Source of the DNA: Rhodobacter sp.
Lineage (GTDB): Bacteria; Pseudomonadota; Alphaproteobacteria; Rhodobacterales; Rhodobacteraceae
Assembly: GCA_020637515.1 (NCBI GenBank)
Contig: JACKKG010000002.1
Coordinates: forward strand, 102,985 to 166,984
DNA: 64,000 bases
Reading direction: 5' to 3'
In this document: positions 8,795 through 16,465 of the stretch, piece after piece
Layout of the letters: every line of letters starts with the position of its first letter
Numbering within the stretch: position 1 is the stretch's first letter
Program-made: the position numbers and the translations under genes
Notes under the pieces: generated by a model
Told to the model about the DNA's origin: nothing
Database searches by the model: none
Seen by the model: the letters and a program-made list of their open reading frames with translations, nothing else

Positions 8795-9679
8795 TCACCC
8801 GTTGATCGCCTTCATCACGGCCTCGCCCAGCGAGGCGGGACTGTCTGCGACAATGATGCCGGCCGATTTCATCGCTTCGATCTTGGATTCCGCGTCGCCC
8901 TTGCCACCCGAGACAATGGCGCCCGCGTGGCCCATGCGGCGCCCCTTGGGCGCGGTGCGGCCGGCGATGAAACCGGCGACCGGCTTCCAGCGGCCCTTCT
9001 TGCGCTGTTCGGCCAGGAATTCGGCCGCTTCTTCCTCGGCCGAGCCACCGATTTCGCCGATCATGATGATCGACTGCGTTTCGGGGTCGTTCAGGAACAT
9101 GTCCAGCACATCGATGTGTTCGGTGCCCTTGATCGGGTCGCCGCCGATGCCCACGGCGGTGGACTGGCCCAGCCCCAGGTCCGAGGTCTGCTTGACCGCC
9201 TCATAGGTCAGCGTGCCCGACCGCGACACCACGCCGACGCTGCCGCGTTGGTGGATGTGGCCCGGCATGATGCCGATCTTGCAGGCGTTTGGCGTGATGA
9301 CGCCCGGGCAGTTCGGCCCGATCAGGCGCGATTTCGAATCGATCAGCGCGCGCTTGACCTTCATCATGTCCAGCACCGGGATGCCCTCGGTGATGCAGAC
9401 GATGAGCTCCATCTCGGCGTCGATCGCTTCCAGGATCGAATCGGCGGCGAAGGGCGGCGGGACATAGATCACGCTGGCATTGGCGCCGGTGACCGCCTTC
9501 GCCTCGTGCACCGAGTTGAAGACCGGAAGCTCCAGGTGGCTGGTGCCGCCCTTGCCCGGCGTCACGCCGCCGACCATCTTGGTGCCATAGGCGATGGCCT
9601 GTTCCGAGTGAAAGGTGCCCTGCGAGCCGGTGAAGCCCTGGCAGATGACCTTGGTGTTTTCGTTGACGAGAATGGCCAT
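8795..9679 (-). CDS. sucD: Succinyl-CoA synthetase alpha subunit
   Basis: Alpha subunit of the NDP-forming succinate-CoA ligase. The N-terminal CoA-binding domain carries GFTGSQGTFH. The phosphohistidine is in MGHAGAI (His251). The length of 294 aa is normal. It begins 6 bp after sucC ends, so the two subunits are made from one message. The complex converts succinyl-CoA, the product of the SucAB complex encoded downstream, to succinate with formation of ATP or GTP. Confidence 0.97.
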   Translation of the reverse strand: MAILVNENTKVICQGFTGSQGTFHSEQAIAYGTKMVGGVTPGKGGTSHLELPVFNSVHEAKAVTGANASVIYVPPPFAADSILEAIDAEMELIVCITEGIPVLDMMKVKRALIDSKSRLIGPNCPGVITPNACKIGIMPGHIHQRGSVGVVSRSGTLTYEAVKQTSDLGLGQSTAVGIGGDPIKGTEHIDVLDMFLNDPETQSIIMIGEIGGSAEEEAAEFLAEQRKKGRWKPVAGFIAGRTAPKGRRMGHAGAIVSGGKGDAESKIEAMKSAGIIVADSPASLGEAVMKAING

Positions 9680-9685
9680 GGCTTC

Positions 9686-10879
9686 TTACCCCTTCACCGC
9701 TTTCACGATCTTCTGCGCGGCGTCCGACAGATTGTCGGCGGCGATGACGTTCAGTCCGCTTTCGTTGATGATCTTCTTGCCCAGTTCGACGTTCGTGCCT
9801 TCCAGACGCACGACCAGCGGAACCTTCAGCCCGACTTCCTTCACCGCGGCGATCGTGCCCTCGGCGATGATGTCGCAGCGCATGATGCCGCCGAAGATGT
9901 TGACCAGGATGCCCTTCACGTTCGGGTCCGAGGTGATGATCTTGAACGCCTCGGTGACCTTTTCCTTGGTGGCGCCGCCGCCGACGTCCAGGAAGTTCGC
10001 CGGTTCCGCGCCATAGAGCTTGATGATGTCCATCGTCGCCATGGCCAGGCCCGCGCCGTTCACCATGCAGCCGATTTCACCGTCCAGCGCGATGTAGTTC
10101 AGATCGAACTTGGACGCGGCCAGTTCCTTGGGGTCTTCTTCCGTCTCGTCGCGCAGCGCGGCGATGTCGGCGTGGCGATAGATCGCATTGCCGTCAAAGC
10201 CGACCTTGGCGTCCAGCGCCTTGAGGTTGCCGTCGGTCATGACGATCAGCGGGTTGATTTCCAGCATCTCCATGTCCTTCTCGACGAAGGCGCGATAGAG
10301 ATTGCGGATCAGCGCGACGCACTGCTTGACCTGGCCACCCTGGAGCCCCAGCGCAAAGGCCACGCGGCGGCCGTGGAAGTCGCTGAGACCCGTCGCCGGA
10401 TCGACGCTGAACGACAGGATCTTTTCCGGCGTCTTGGCCGCGACTTCCTCGATGTCCATGCCGCCCTCGGTCGAGACGACGAACGACACGCGCGAGGTGC
10501 CGCGGTCCACCAGCAGCGCCAGGTAAAGCTCGCGCGCGATGTCCGAGCCGTCCTCGATGTAGATGCGGTTGACCTGCTTGCCGGCGGGGCCGGTCTGGTG
10601 CGTGACCAGCGTGCGGCCCAGCATCTGCTTGGCCATGGCCTCGGCCTCTTCGACCGACTTGGCCAGGCGAACGCCGCCCTTCTCGCCGGCTTCGGCTTCC
10701 TTGAACTTGCCCTTGCCGCGTCCGCCGGCGTGGATTTGCGCCTTGACGACCCAGAGCGGCCCGTCCAGCTCGCCCGCCGCCGTCTTGGCGTCTTCCGCCC
10801 TCAGGACGACACGACCGTCCGAGACCGGCACGCCGTAGCTGCGAAGCAGGGCCTTCGCCTGGTATTCATGGATGTTCAC
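9686..10879 (-). CDS. sucC: Succinyl-CoA synthetase beta subunit
   Basis: ATP-grasp beta subunit of succinate-CoA ligase. It begins with the family-typical NIHEYQAK and contains the beta/alpha-interface segment IFGGIMRCD. I place the start at the GTG at 10879 (397 aa, the usual length). The frame stays open upstream to an ATG at 10936, but that would add 19 residues with no family counterpart. It is the first gene of the leftward sucC-to-lpd unit, so its upstream region (10880-11058) should hold the operon promoter. The only strong elements there are phased palindromes and ACGATTTAATCGT at 10939-10951. Confidence 0.96.
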   Translation of the reverse strand: MNIHEYQAKALLRSYGVPVSDGRVVLRAEDAKTAAGELDGPLWVVKAQIHAGGRGKGKFKEAEAGEKGGVRLAKSVEEAEAMAKQMLGRTLVTHQTGPAGKQVNRIYIEDGSDIARELYLALLVDRGTSRVSFVVSTEGGMDIEEVAAKTPEKILSFSVDPATGLSDFHGRRVAFALGLQGGQVKQCVALIRNLYRAFVEKDMEMLEINPLIVMTDGNLKALDAKVGFDGNAIYRHADIAALRDETEEDPKELAASKFDLNYIALDGEIGCMVNGAGLAMATMDIIKLYGAEPANFLDVGGGATKEKVTEAFKIITSDPNVKGILVNIFGGIMRCDIIAEGTIAAVKEVGLKVPLVVRLEGTNVELGKKIINESGLNVIAADNLSDAAQKIVKAVKG

Positions 10880-10985
10880 GGAACTGCCCCCGTTGCTGCG
10901 AATTTGGGCCGTCTTGCCATGAAACCAGCGTGGCACAAACGATTTAATCGTGCAAAACTTCGCGATCAGAGGAAATTCTTTGATT

Positions 10986-11016
10986 TGTGATCACAGCCTA
11001 GAAAAGTGTGATCACA
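10986..11016. promoter_or_regulatory. Two phased TGTGATCACA palindromes between sucC and an MFS gene
   Basis: Perfect 10-bp palindromes TGTGATCACA occur at 10986-10995 and 11007-11016. Their centres are 21 bp apart, two helical turns, so both face the same side of the DNA. A weaker copy (CGTGATCGCC, 11028-11037) is centred a further 21 bp on. The sites lie about 107-128 bases upstream of the sucC start and 43 bases upstream of the MFS start, so they could control either gene. The regulator is not known to me: half-sites TGTGA/TCACA resemble CRP-type sites but lack the six-base spacer. Confidence 0.65.
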
Positions 11017-11058
11017 ATGCGGGGCAGCGTGATCGCCCCGTTCGCGAGGTTCGATTCC

Positions 11059-12312
11059 ATGGCCGGCAACGCGCCCCCGCCCCCCCCTGATTCCGCCCCC
11101 GGGCCCCGCCGGTGGCGCGCCGCCCCCCCGTCGATCCTGGAGGGCGGCGTGCTGCGCCCGGTGCTAACGTTGGGCCTGACGCAGATCGTCGGCTTCGGCA
11201 CGATCTATTACGCCTTTGGCGTGCTGGTGGCGCGGATGTCGGCCGATCTGGGCCTGACCACGACGCTGTCCTATGGCCTGCTGTCCGCCGCGCTGCTGGC
11301 CGGCAGCCTGACCGCGCCCTGGGCCGGAGCACTGATCGATCGGCTGGGCGCGCGGCGGATGATGGCGGCGGGGTCCATGGTGGTGGCGGCGGGTTTCGCG
11401 CTGCTGTCGCAGGTCGGGGGCGCCTGGGGGCTGACCGGGGCGCTGGTGCTGATCGAGATGATCGCGCCGCTGGTCCTGTATGACGCGGCCTTTGCGGCGC
11501 TGGCGCAGGCGGTCGGCGAGGGGCGCGCGCGGCGGGCGATCACGCTGATGACCATGCTGGGCGGCTTTGCCTCGACCGTGTTCTGGCCGCTGACGCTGGC
11601 GCTGCAACAGAATTGGGGCTGGCGCGAGGCCTACCTGACCTTTGCCGCGCTGCACCTGCTGCTGTGCCTGCCCCTGCACCTGTCCCTGCCCGGGGGCGAC
11701 AGGGGCCGGGCCGAAACCCGCAGCGCGCCGCCCTTTGCCCCCCTGCCCGCGCCGCTGCACCGCCGCGCCATGGTGCTGCTGGCGCTGGCGCTGGCGCTGT
11801 CCTGGGCGGTGATGTCGGCGTTCAGCGCGCAATGGGTGCCGGTCCTGGGGGCGCTGGGGCTGAGCCAGACCGCCGCAGTGGCGGCCGGGGCGCTGATGGG
11901 ACCGTCGCAAGTGGCGGCGCGGGTGCTGGAGATGCTCATTGCCCACCACCGCCATCCGATGATGACCGCGCTGGTCGCGCTGGCCTGCCTGACGCTGTCG
12001 GTGGTGCTGCTGGCGCTGGCGCCGGTCGGATTTGCGTCGGCCGCCGTCTTTGCGGTGCTGTTCGGCGTGGGCCAGGGGCTGGCGACGACGGTGCGCGGCA
12101 CGGTGCCGCTGGCCCTGTTCGGGCTGCGCGGTTACGCGGCGCGACTGGGGCGGCTGGCCAGCCTCAGGATGCTGGTGGCCGCGATCGCGCCCTTTGCGAT
12201 GGCGGGGTCGCTGGCGCTGGCCGGCCCGTGGATCACGCTGGGGCTGACGGCGGCCCTGGCGCTGGTGGCGCTGGCGCTGATGGCTGCCGTGCCCTGGCGG
12301 GTCACATCATGA
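11059..12312 (+). CDS. MFS transporter
   Basis: A 417-aa major facilitator protein with about 12 hydrophobic segments. The motif-A-like loop between helices 2 and 3 reads ALIDRLGARRMM. It resembles the monocarboxylate or general MFS_1 group; the substrate cannot be assigned. I chose the ATG at 59 bases into the frame (position 11059) because GCGAGG precedes it and the proline-rich N terminus upstream adds nothing conserved. It diverges from the sucC operon and ends by overlapping the convergent purN gene by 11 bp. Confidence 0.8.
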   Translation: MAGNAPPPPPDSAPGPRRWRAAPPSILEGGVLRPVLTLGLTQIVGFGTIYYAFGVLVARMSADLGLTTTLSYGLLSAALLAGSLTAPWAGALIDRLGARRMMAAGSMVVAAGFALLSQVGGAWGLTGALVLIEMIAPLVLYDAAFAALAQAVGEGRARRAITLMTMLGGFASTVFWPLTLALQQNWGWREAYLTFAALHLLLCLPLHLSLPGGDRGRAETRSAPPFAPLPAPLHRRAMVLLALALALSWAVMSAFSAQWVPVLGALGLSQTAAVAAGALMGPSQVAARVLEMLIAHHRHPMMTALVALACLTLSVVLLALAPVGFASAAVFAVLFGVGQGLATTVRGTVPLALFGLRGYAARLGRLASLRMLVAAIAPFAMAGSLALAGPWITLGLTAALALVALALMAAVPWRVTS

Positions 12313-12889
12313 CGGGCGTGCGGTCGCCGTCCACAAAGCGGCGCAGCACCGCGGGGTAGAGCCGGTGCTCTTGCACCAGGACCCGCGCGGCCAGGCTGTC
12401 GGCATCGTCGCCAGACAGCACCGGCACCCGCGCCTGCCCCAGGATCGGCCCGGCGTCGAGATCCGCAATGACCTCGTGCACGGTGCAGCCCGCCTGGTCG
12501 TCGCCCGCATCCAGCGCGCGCTGATGCGTGTGCAGCCCCGGGTATTTCGGCAAGAGCGAGGGGTGGATGTTCAGCATCCGCCCCGCGAATCGCTGGGTGA
12601 ACCCGGGCGTCAGGATGCGCATGAATCCGGCCAGGCAGATCACGTCGGGCCGTGCCGCCAGCAAGGGCGCCAGCAAGGCGGCCTCGAACGCGGCGCGGTC
12701 GCCCCGGAACGGGCGGTGATCCACCGCGGCGACCGGGATACCCAGCGCGGTGGCGCGGGTCAGCCCGCCTGCCTCTGCGTCGTTCGACAGCACCAGAACC
12801 GGCCGCGCCGGGTGCTCGCCCGTCATCGACCGCGCCAGCGCCACCATGTTCGAACCGCCCCCCGAAATCAGGATGGCGACCCGTTTCAC
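12302..12889 (-). CDS. purN: Phosphoribosylglycinamide formyltransferase
   Basis: Formylates GAR with 10-formyl-THF in purine synthesis. The N-terminal phosphate loop ISGGGSN is present. The catalytic Asn/His are in NIHPSLLP, and the catalytic Asp in LDAGPIL. The start is the GTG at 12889, which overlaps the purM stop as GTGA, the usual sign of translational coupling. The length is 195 aa. The same frame is open back through purM, but that is antisense-type read-through in GC-rich DNA and not a fusion. It ends 11 bp inside the convergent MFS gene. Confidence 0.95.
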   Translation of the reverse strand: MKRVAILISGGGSNMVALARSMTGEHPARPVLVLSNDAEAGGLTRATALGIPVAAVDHRPFRGDRAAFEAALLAPLLAARPDVICLAGFMRILTPGFTQRFAGRMLNIHPSLLPKYPGLHTHQRALDAGDDQAGCTVHEVIADLDAGPILGQARVPVLSGDDADSLAARVLVQEHRLYPAVLRRFVDGDRTPVMM

Positions 12890-13929
12890 AGGATATGCCC
12901 GCGATAGGCGACGCCCGCGCCCCGGGTCACATGGCCCAGCCGGTGCACGGTTTCCCCCTCGGCCACCAGCAGTTCGGCCAGGGCCTCGGCGCGGTCGGCG
13001 GCGACGACCGCGATCATGCCGATGCCGCTGTTGAAGGTTTTCAGAAGCTCGGGCTCGTCGAACCCGGCAACCTGCGCCATCCAGGCAAAGACCGGCGGCA
13101 GGGGCCACGCGGTCAGGTCGATGGTCGCGCCCAACCCCTCGGGCAGGACGCGCGGCAGGTTTTCCGTCAGGCCGCCGCCGGTGATATGCGCCAGCGCGTG
13201 CACGCCGCCCGCGCGGATCGCCGCGAGTGCGGGCTTCACATAGAGCCGAGTCGGCGCCAGCAGAGCCTCGCCCACGGTGCCGGGACCAAAGGGGCAGGCA
13301 TCGGACCACGACAGCCCGGCCTTTTCGACCACCTTGCGCACCAGCGAATAGCCGTTCGAATGCACCCCGTTCGAGGCCAACCCGAGCAGCATGTCCCCCT
13401 CTGCCACGCCCGCCGGCAGGTCCGCGCCGCGCTCCATCGCGCCGACGGCAAAGCCCGCCAGGTCGAAATCGCCCGCGTGATACATGCCGGGCATTTCCGC
13501 CGTCTCGCCGCCGATCAGCGCACAGCCCGATTGCGCGCAGCCGTCCGCGATGCCCTCGATGATGCGGGCGGCCTGATCGACCTCGAGCTTGCCGGTCGCG
13601 AAATAATCCAGGAAGAACAGCGGTTCCGCGCCCTGGCAGACCAGGTCGTTGACGCACATCGCCACCAGGTCGATGCCGATCGTATCGACCACGCCGGTGT
13701 CGATGGCGATGCGCAGCTTGGTGCCGACGCCGTCGGTCGCGGCCACCAGCACCGGGTCGGTATAGCCCGCGCCCTTCAGATCGAAGAGCGCGCCGAACCC
13801 GCCCAGCCCCGACATCGTGCCCGGCCGGCTGGTGCGCCTGGCCGCGGGTTTGATCCGTTCGACCAGGGCGTTGCCCGCGTCGATATCGACCCCCGCCTGC
13901 GCATAGGTCAGTCCGTTCTTGATGGTCAT
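12886..13929 (-). CDS. purM: Phosphoribosylformylglycinamidine cyclo-ligase
   Basis: AIR synthetase of purine synthesis, closing the imidazole ring with ATP. Family landmarks are TDGVGTK, the ATP-binding stretch CVNDLVCQGAEPLFFLDY, GGETAEMPG and the C-terminal ITGGGLTENLPR. It has 347 aa, as expected. It is the first gene of a two-gene purM-purN unit; the stop and the purN start share GTGA. The promoter should lie in 13930-14045, where I see no clear -35/-10 pair. Confidence 0.96.
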   Translation of the reverse strand: MTIKNGLTYAQAGVDIDAGNALVERIKPAARRTSRPGTMSGLGGFGALFDLKGAGYTDPVLVAATDGVGTKLRIAIDTGVVDTIGIDLVAMCVNDLVCQGAEPLFFLDYFATGKLEVDQAARIIEGIADGCAQSGCALIGGETAEMPGMYHAGDFDLAGFAVGAMERGADLPAGVAEGDMLLGLASNGVHSNGYSLVRKVVEKAGLSWSDACPFGPGTVGEALLAPTRLYVKPALAAIRAGGVHALAHITGGGLTENLPRVLPEGLGATIDLTAWPLPPVFAWMAQVAGFDEPELLKTFNSGIGMIAVVAADRAEALAELLVAEGETVHRLGHVTRGAGVAYRGHIL

Positions 13930-14045
13930 GGCGCACCCCCGGCGAAACCGTGCCGTCCAAAGTTTGCGCTGGCCCTACCTTATCGCGGCGCGGGGTTCAA
14001 TGCGGATGGCTTGATCGTGCCGCCGCCATCGGGCACCATCGACCG

Positions 14046-14411
14046 ATGAGTCCCCGCGACCAGATCAACGCGTTCTGCGCCGCCCTGCCGGGTGCCGAGG
14101 TCTCGGATCCCTGGGGCGGAGGTCATGATGCCTGGAAGCTGGGCGGCCGGATGTTCGCGTCGGTCGGGGCCCGGCGCGACGGGGTCAGTGTCAAGACCGA
14201 TAGCCAGGAGACCGCGCAGATGCTGATCGACGCCGGCATCGCCGAGCGCGCGCCCTATCTGCACCGCAGCTGGGTCTATCTGCCCCCCGACACCGCCCCC
14301 GACGAGCTGCGCCACCGGATCGCCGCCAGCTACCGCCTGATCCGCGCGGGATTGCCAAAGCGGGTGCAGGCCGCCCTGCCGCCCCTGCCCGTGCCGCCCT
14401 TTTCCCCTTGA
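14046..14411 (+). CDS. MmcQ/YjbR family DNA-binding-like protein
   Basis: A 121-aa protein of the YjbR/MmcQ fold (CyaY-like). The pattern is typical: an N-terminal MSPRDQINAFCAALPG helix, DPWGGGHDAWKLGGRMFAS, SVKTD, and the end motif APYLHRSWVYL followed by a helix. These proteins have a DNA-binding-type fold but no established role. It is transcribed away from purM and lies 36 bp before a tRNA gene. The ATG at 14046 gives the family start; upstream in-frame codons have no ribosome site. Confidence 0.85.
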   Translation: MSPRDQINAFCAALPGAEVSDPWGGGHDAWKLGGRMFASVGARRDGVSVKTDSQETAQMLIDAGIAERAPYLHRSWVYLPPDTAPDELRHRIAASYRLIRAGLPKRVQAALPPLPVPPFSP

Positions 14412-14447
14412 CCCCCAAGCGCGCGCTATCTACCCATTTTTCCGGTC

Positions 14448-14523
14448 GGGCCTGTAGCTCAATGGTCAGAGCAGGGCGCTCATAACGCCTTGGTTGGGGG
14501 TTCGAGTCCCTCCGGGCCTACCA
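14448..14523 (+). tRNA. tRNA-Ile2 (anticodon CAT, lysidine-modified)
   Basis: A 76-nt cloverleaf with encoded CCA. The acceptor is GGGCCTG/CGGGCCT. The D arm has GCTC...GAGC. The anticodon stem is GGGCG/CGCCT around CTCATAA, and the T loop is TTCGAGT. A CAT anticodon could be initiator, elongator Met or Ile2. The C4-G69 and C5-G68 pairs, the G27-T43 pair and the close likeness to E. coli ileX point to Ile2, whose C34 is converted to lysidine by TilS so that it reads AUA. The 1-72 pair is G-U. Elongator Met is the alternative. Confidence 0.85.
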
Positions 14524-14545
14524 GGAATTCGCCCCCGTGCGCCCC

Positions 14546-14590
14546 AGATTGATCGCAATCTGCCCGGAAACGGCAGGTTACGATCAATCT
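14546..14590. repeat. 19-bp stem-loop just downstream of tRNA-Ile2
   Basis: Left arm 14546-14564 (AGATTGATCGCAATCTGCC) pairs with right arm 14572-14590 around a 7-nt loop CGGAAAC. Of 19 positions, 17 are Watson-Crick, one is G-T (59/77) and one is a mismatch (56/80). It starts 22 nt after the tRNA CCA. No T-run follows, so it is not a standard terminator; it could be a processing or decay structure of the tRNA trailer, or a short palindromic repeat element. Confidence 0.7.
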
Positions 14591-14833
14591 TGCGCTTCAG
14601 GCGTTCCGATGCATCGCTTCCGGTCCTGGCAGGATGGCGGCAAAACCGACAGGCAGCGTCGCCGCCATGCCCTGGCGACGCCGACGGTCCAGGCGCCTGC
14701 CTGCGACGCGCCCCGGGCCCTGATCCTGTAGCGTGCAACCAACAGCTCAGGTGCGCTAGTCCTGCATTGCCTTACTGCTGCGGATTGCCGAACGTGCCGC
14801 CAGAACCGGAGGCTGCGAAGGGGCAATGCGGCG
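14591..14833. other. Non-coding stretch before the GMC gene
   Basis: I see no convincing gene here. One further hairpin is present: GCGTCGCC (14656-14663) pairs with GGCGACGC (14674-14681) across a 10-nt loop. The promoter of the GMC oxidoreductase gene should lie near the right end, but no clear -35/-10 pair is visible, and the 31-nt operator motif found elsewhere in the island is absent. Confidence 0.5.
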
Positions 14834-16465
14834 ATGAGGGATGCAGAGTTCGATTTTGTCATCGTCGGTGCGGGGACGGCCGGTGCGGCCCTGGCAAACC
14901 GGCTGAGCGCCGATCCGGCGACGACGGTGCTATTGCTCGAGGCCGGCGGCGACGACCGGAGTTTTCTGATCCGCATGCCCCTGGGGTTCCTCAAGGCGCT
15001 GGGCAAGCCGCGGTTCACCTGGGGCTTTCAGACCGAGCCCGAGCCGCATCTGAACGGCCGCGTGCTGCCGGTTCCGCGCGGCCGGCTGCTGGGGGGATCG
15101 TCCTCGATCAACGGCATGTTCCACATCCGCGGCCACCGCGCCGACTATGACGAATGGCGCGACGACTTCGGCTGCGAGGGCTGGGGTTACGCCGACGTCC
15201 TGCCCTTTTTCAAACGCTCGGAAACGAATTTCCGCGGCGAGACCGAATACCACGGCGGCAGCGGCCCGATCCATGTGCGCGAGATCGACACCACGCATTT
15301 GCTGGAGGCCCCGCTGCGCCAGGCGGCCGTCGCCGCCGGCTATGGCGAGACCGAGGATTACGACGGCGCCAAGGCCGAGGGTTTTGCCCGTGGCCAGGTG
15401 GCGATCGACCCGCAGGGCCGGCGGGATTCCTCGGCGCGGGCCTATCTGCGCCCGATCGTCGGACGGCCCAATCTGACGATCCTGACGCAAGCCCTGGCGC
15501 GGCGGGTGATCGTCGAGGGCGCGCGCGCGACGGGCGTGGCGTTCGACCACAAGGGGCAGACCCGCCGCGTCACCGCACGGCGCGAGGTCATCCTGTCGGG
15601 CGGGGCCTACAACTCGCCCCAACTGCTGATGCTGTCCGGGATCGGCCCCGCGGCCGAGTTGCAGGCGCTGGGGATCGCGCCCGTCCACGACCTGCCCGGC
15701 GTCGGCCGCAACCTGATCGAACATCCCCGTATGGCGATGCTGTTCAAGGCGACGAAGCCCGTGACCTTCCTGCGCGAATTGCGGCTGGACCGGGCGGTGC
15801 GGCATGTGCTGAACTGGGCGCTGCGGGGCAAGGGCGCCTTTGCCAACCAGATCAGCACCGGCACGATCCTCTTGCGCACCCGGCCCGACCTCGATCGTCC
15901 GGACGTGCAGCTGTTGTGCAACCCTATCGCCCTGACCGCCGACCTGTGGTTCCCCGGCTGGCGCAAGGCCGGGACGCATGCGTTCTACATCACCGTCTGC
16001 CTGCTCAGGCAAAAGAGCCGCGGCACCGTAACCCTGCGCTCGGCCGATCCGACGGCGAAACCCGTGATCCGCATGAACCTGCTGGACAGGCCCGAAGACC
16101 GCGAGACCTTTCGCGGCGCCGTCCGCGCGGTGCGCCGGATCTATCGCACCGAACCGCAAGGCGACCTCACCGGCGAGGAACTGATCCCCGGCGGCGCGCA
16201 TGTGTCGGATGACGACCTGGACGCGGCGTTGCGCCAGCACGTGGCGATCACCCACCACCCGGTCGGCACCTGCCGGATGGGCCATGATCCGCTGGCGGTG
16301 GTCGATCCGCGGCTCAGGGTGCACGGGATCGCGGGGCTGCGGGTGGTCGATGCCTCGATCATGCCGACGATCATCGGCGGCAACACCAACGCCCCCACCC
16401 TGATGATCGCCGAAAAAGGGGCCGAGATGATCCTCGCCGACACACGCCAGGGAACCGCAGCATGA
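14834..16465 (+). CDS. GMC family FAD-dependent alcohol oxidoreductase
   Basis: A 543-aa flavoprotein that oxidises an alcohol to an aldehyde (choline dehydrogenase group). The N-terminal FAD motif VGAGTAGAALA and LLLEAGG are present. GMC signature 1 (PRGRLLGGSSSINGM) and signature 2 (SGGAYNSPQLLMLSGIGP) follow. The catalytic His is in HHPVGTCRMG, and the Asn of the His/Asn pair is in NTNAPTLM. Its stop overlaps the start of an aldehyde dehydrogenase as ATGA, so the pair should take an alcohol to an acid. Betaine-type, polyether-type and aryl-alcohol substrates are all possible; the neighbours favour an aromatic or aliphatic alcohol of the island, not choline (no betI or betC nearby). Confidence 0.88.
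   Translation: MRDAEFDFVIVGAGTAGAALANRLSADPATTVLLLEAGGDDRSFLIRMPLGFLKALGKPRFTWGFQTEPEPHLNGRVLPVPRGRLLGGSSSINGMFHIRGHRADYDEWRDDFGCEGWGYADVLPFFKRSETNFRGETEYHGGSGPIHVREIDTTHLLEAPLRQAAVAAGYGETEDYDGAKAEGFARGQVAIDPQGRRDSSARAYLRPIVGRPNLTILTQALARRVIVEGARATGVAFDHKGQTRRVTARREVILSGGAYNSPQLLMLSGIGPAAELQALGIAPVHDLPGVGRNLIEHPRMAMLFKATKPVTFLRELRLDRAVRHVLNWALRGKGAFANQISTGTILLRTRPDLDRPDVQLLCNPIALTADLWFPGWRKAGTHAFYITVCLLRQKSRGTVTLRSADPTAKPVIRMNLLDRPEDRETFRGAVRAVRRIYRTEPQGDLTGEELIPGGAHVSDDDLDAALRQHVAITHHPVGTCRMGHDPLAVVDPRLRVHGIAGLRVVDASIMPTIIGGNTNAPTLMIAEKGAEMILADTRQGTAA

Noticed and set aside
12302..13960. A single open frame that could be read as a PurM-PurN fusion
   Set aside because: The N-terminal part is out of the purM frame and meaningless; purM is intact in its own frame and purN has its own GTG overlapping the purM stop.
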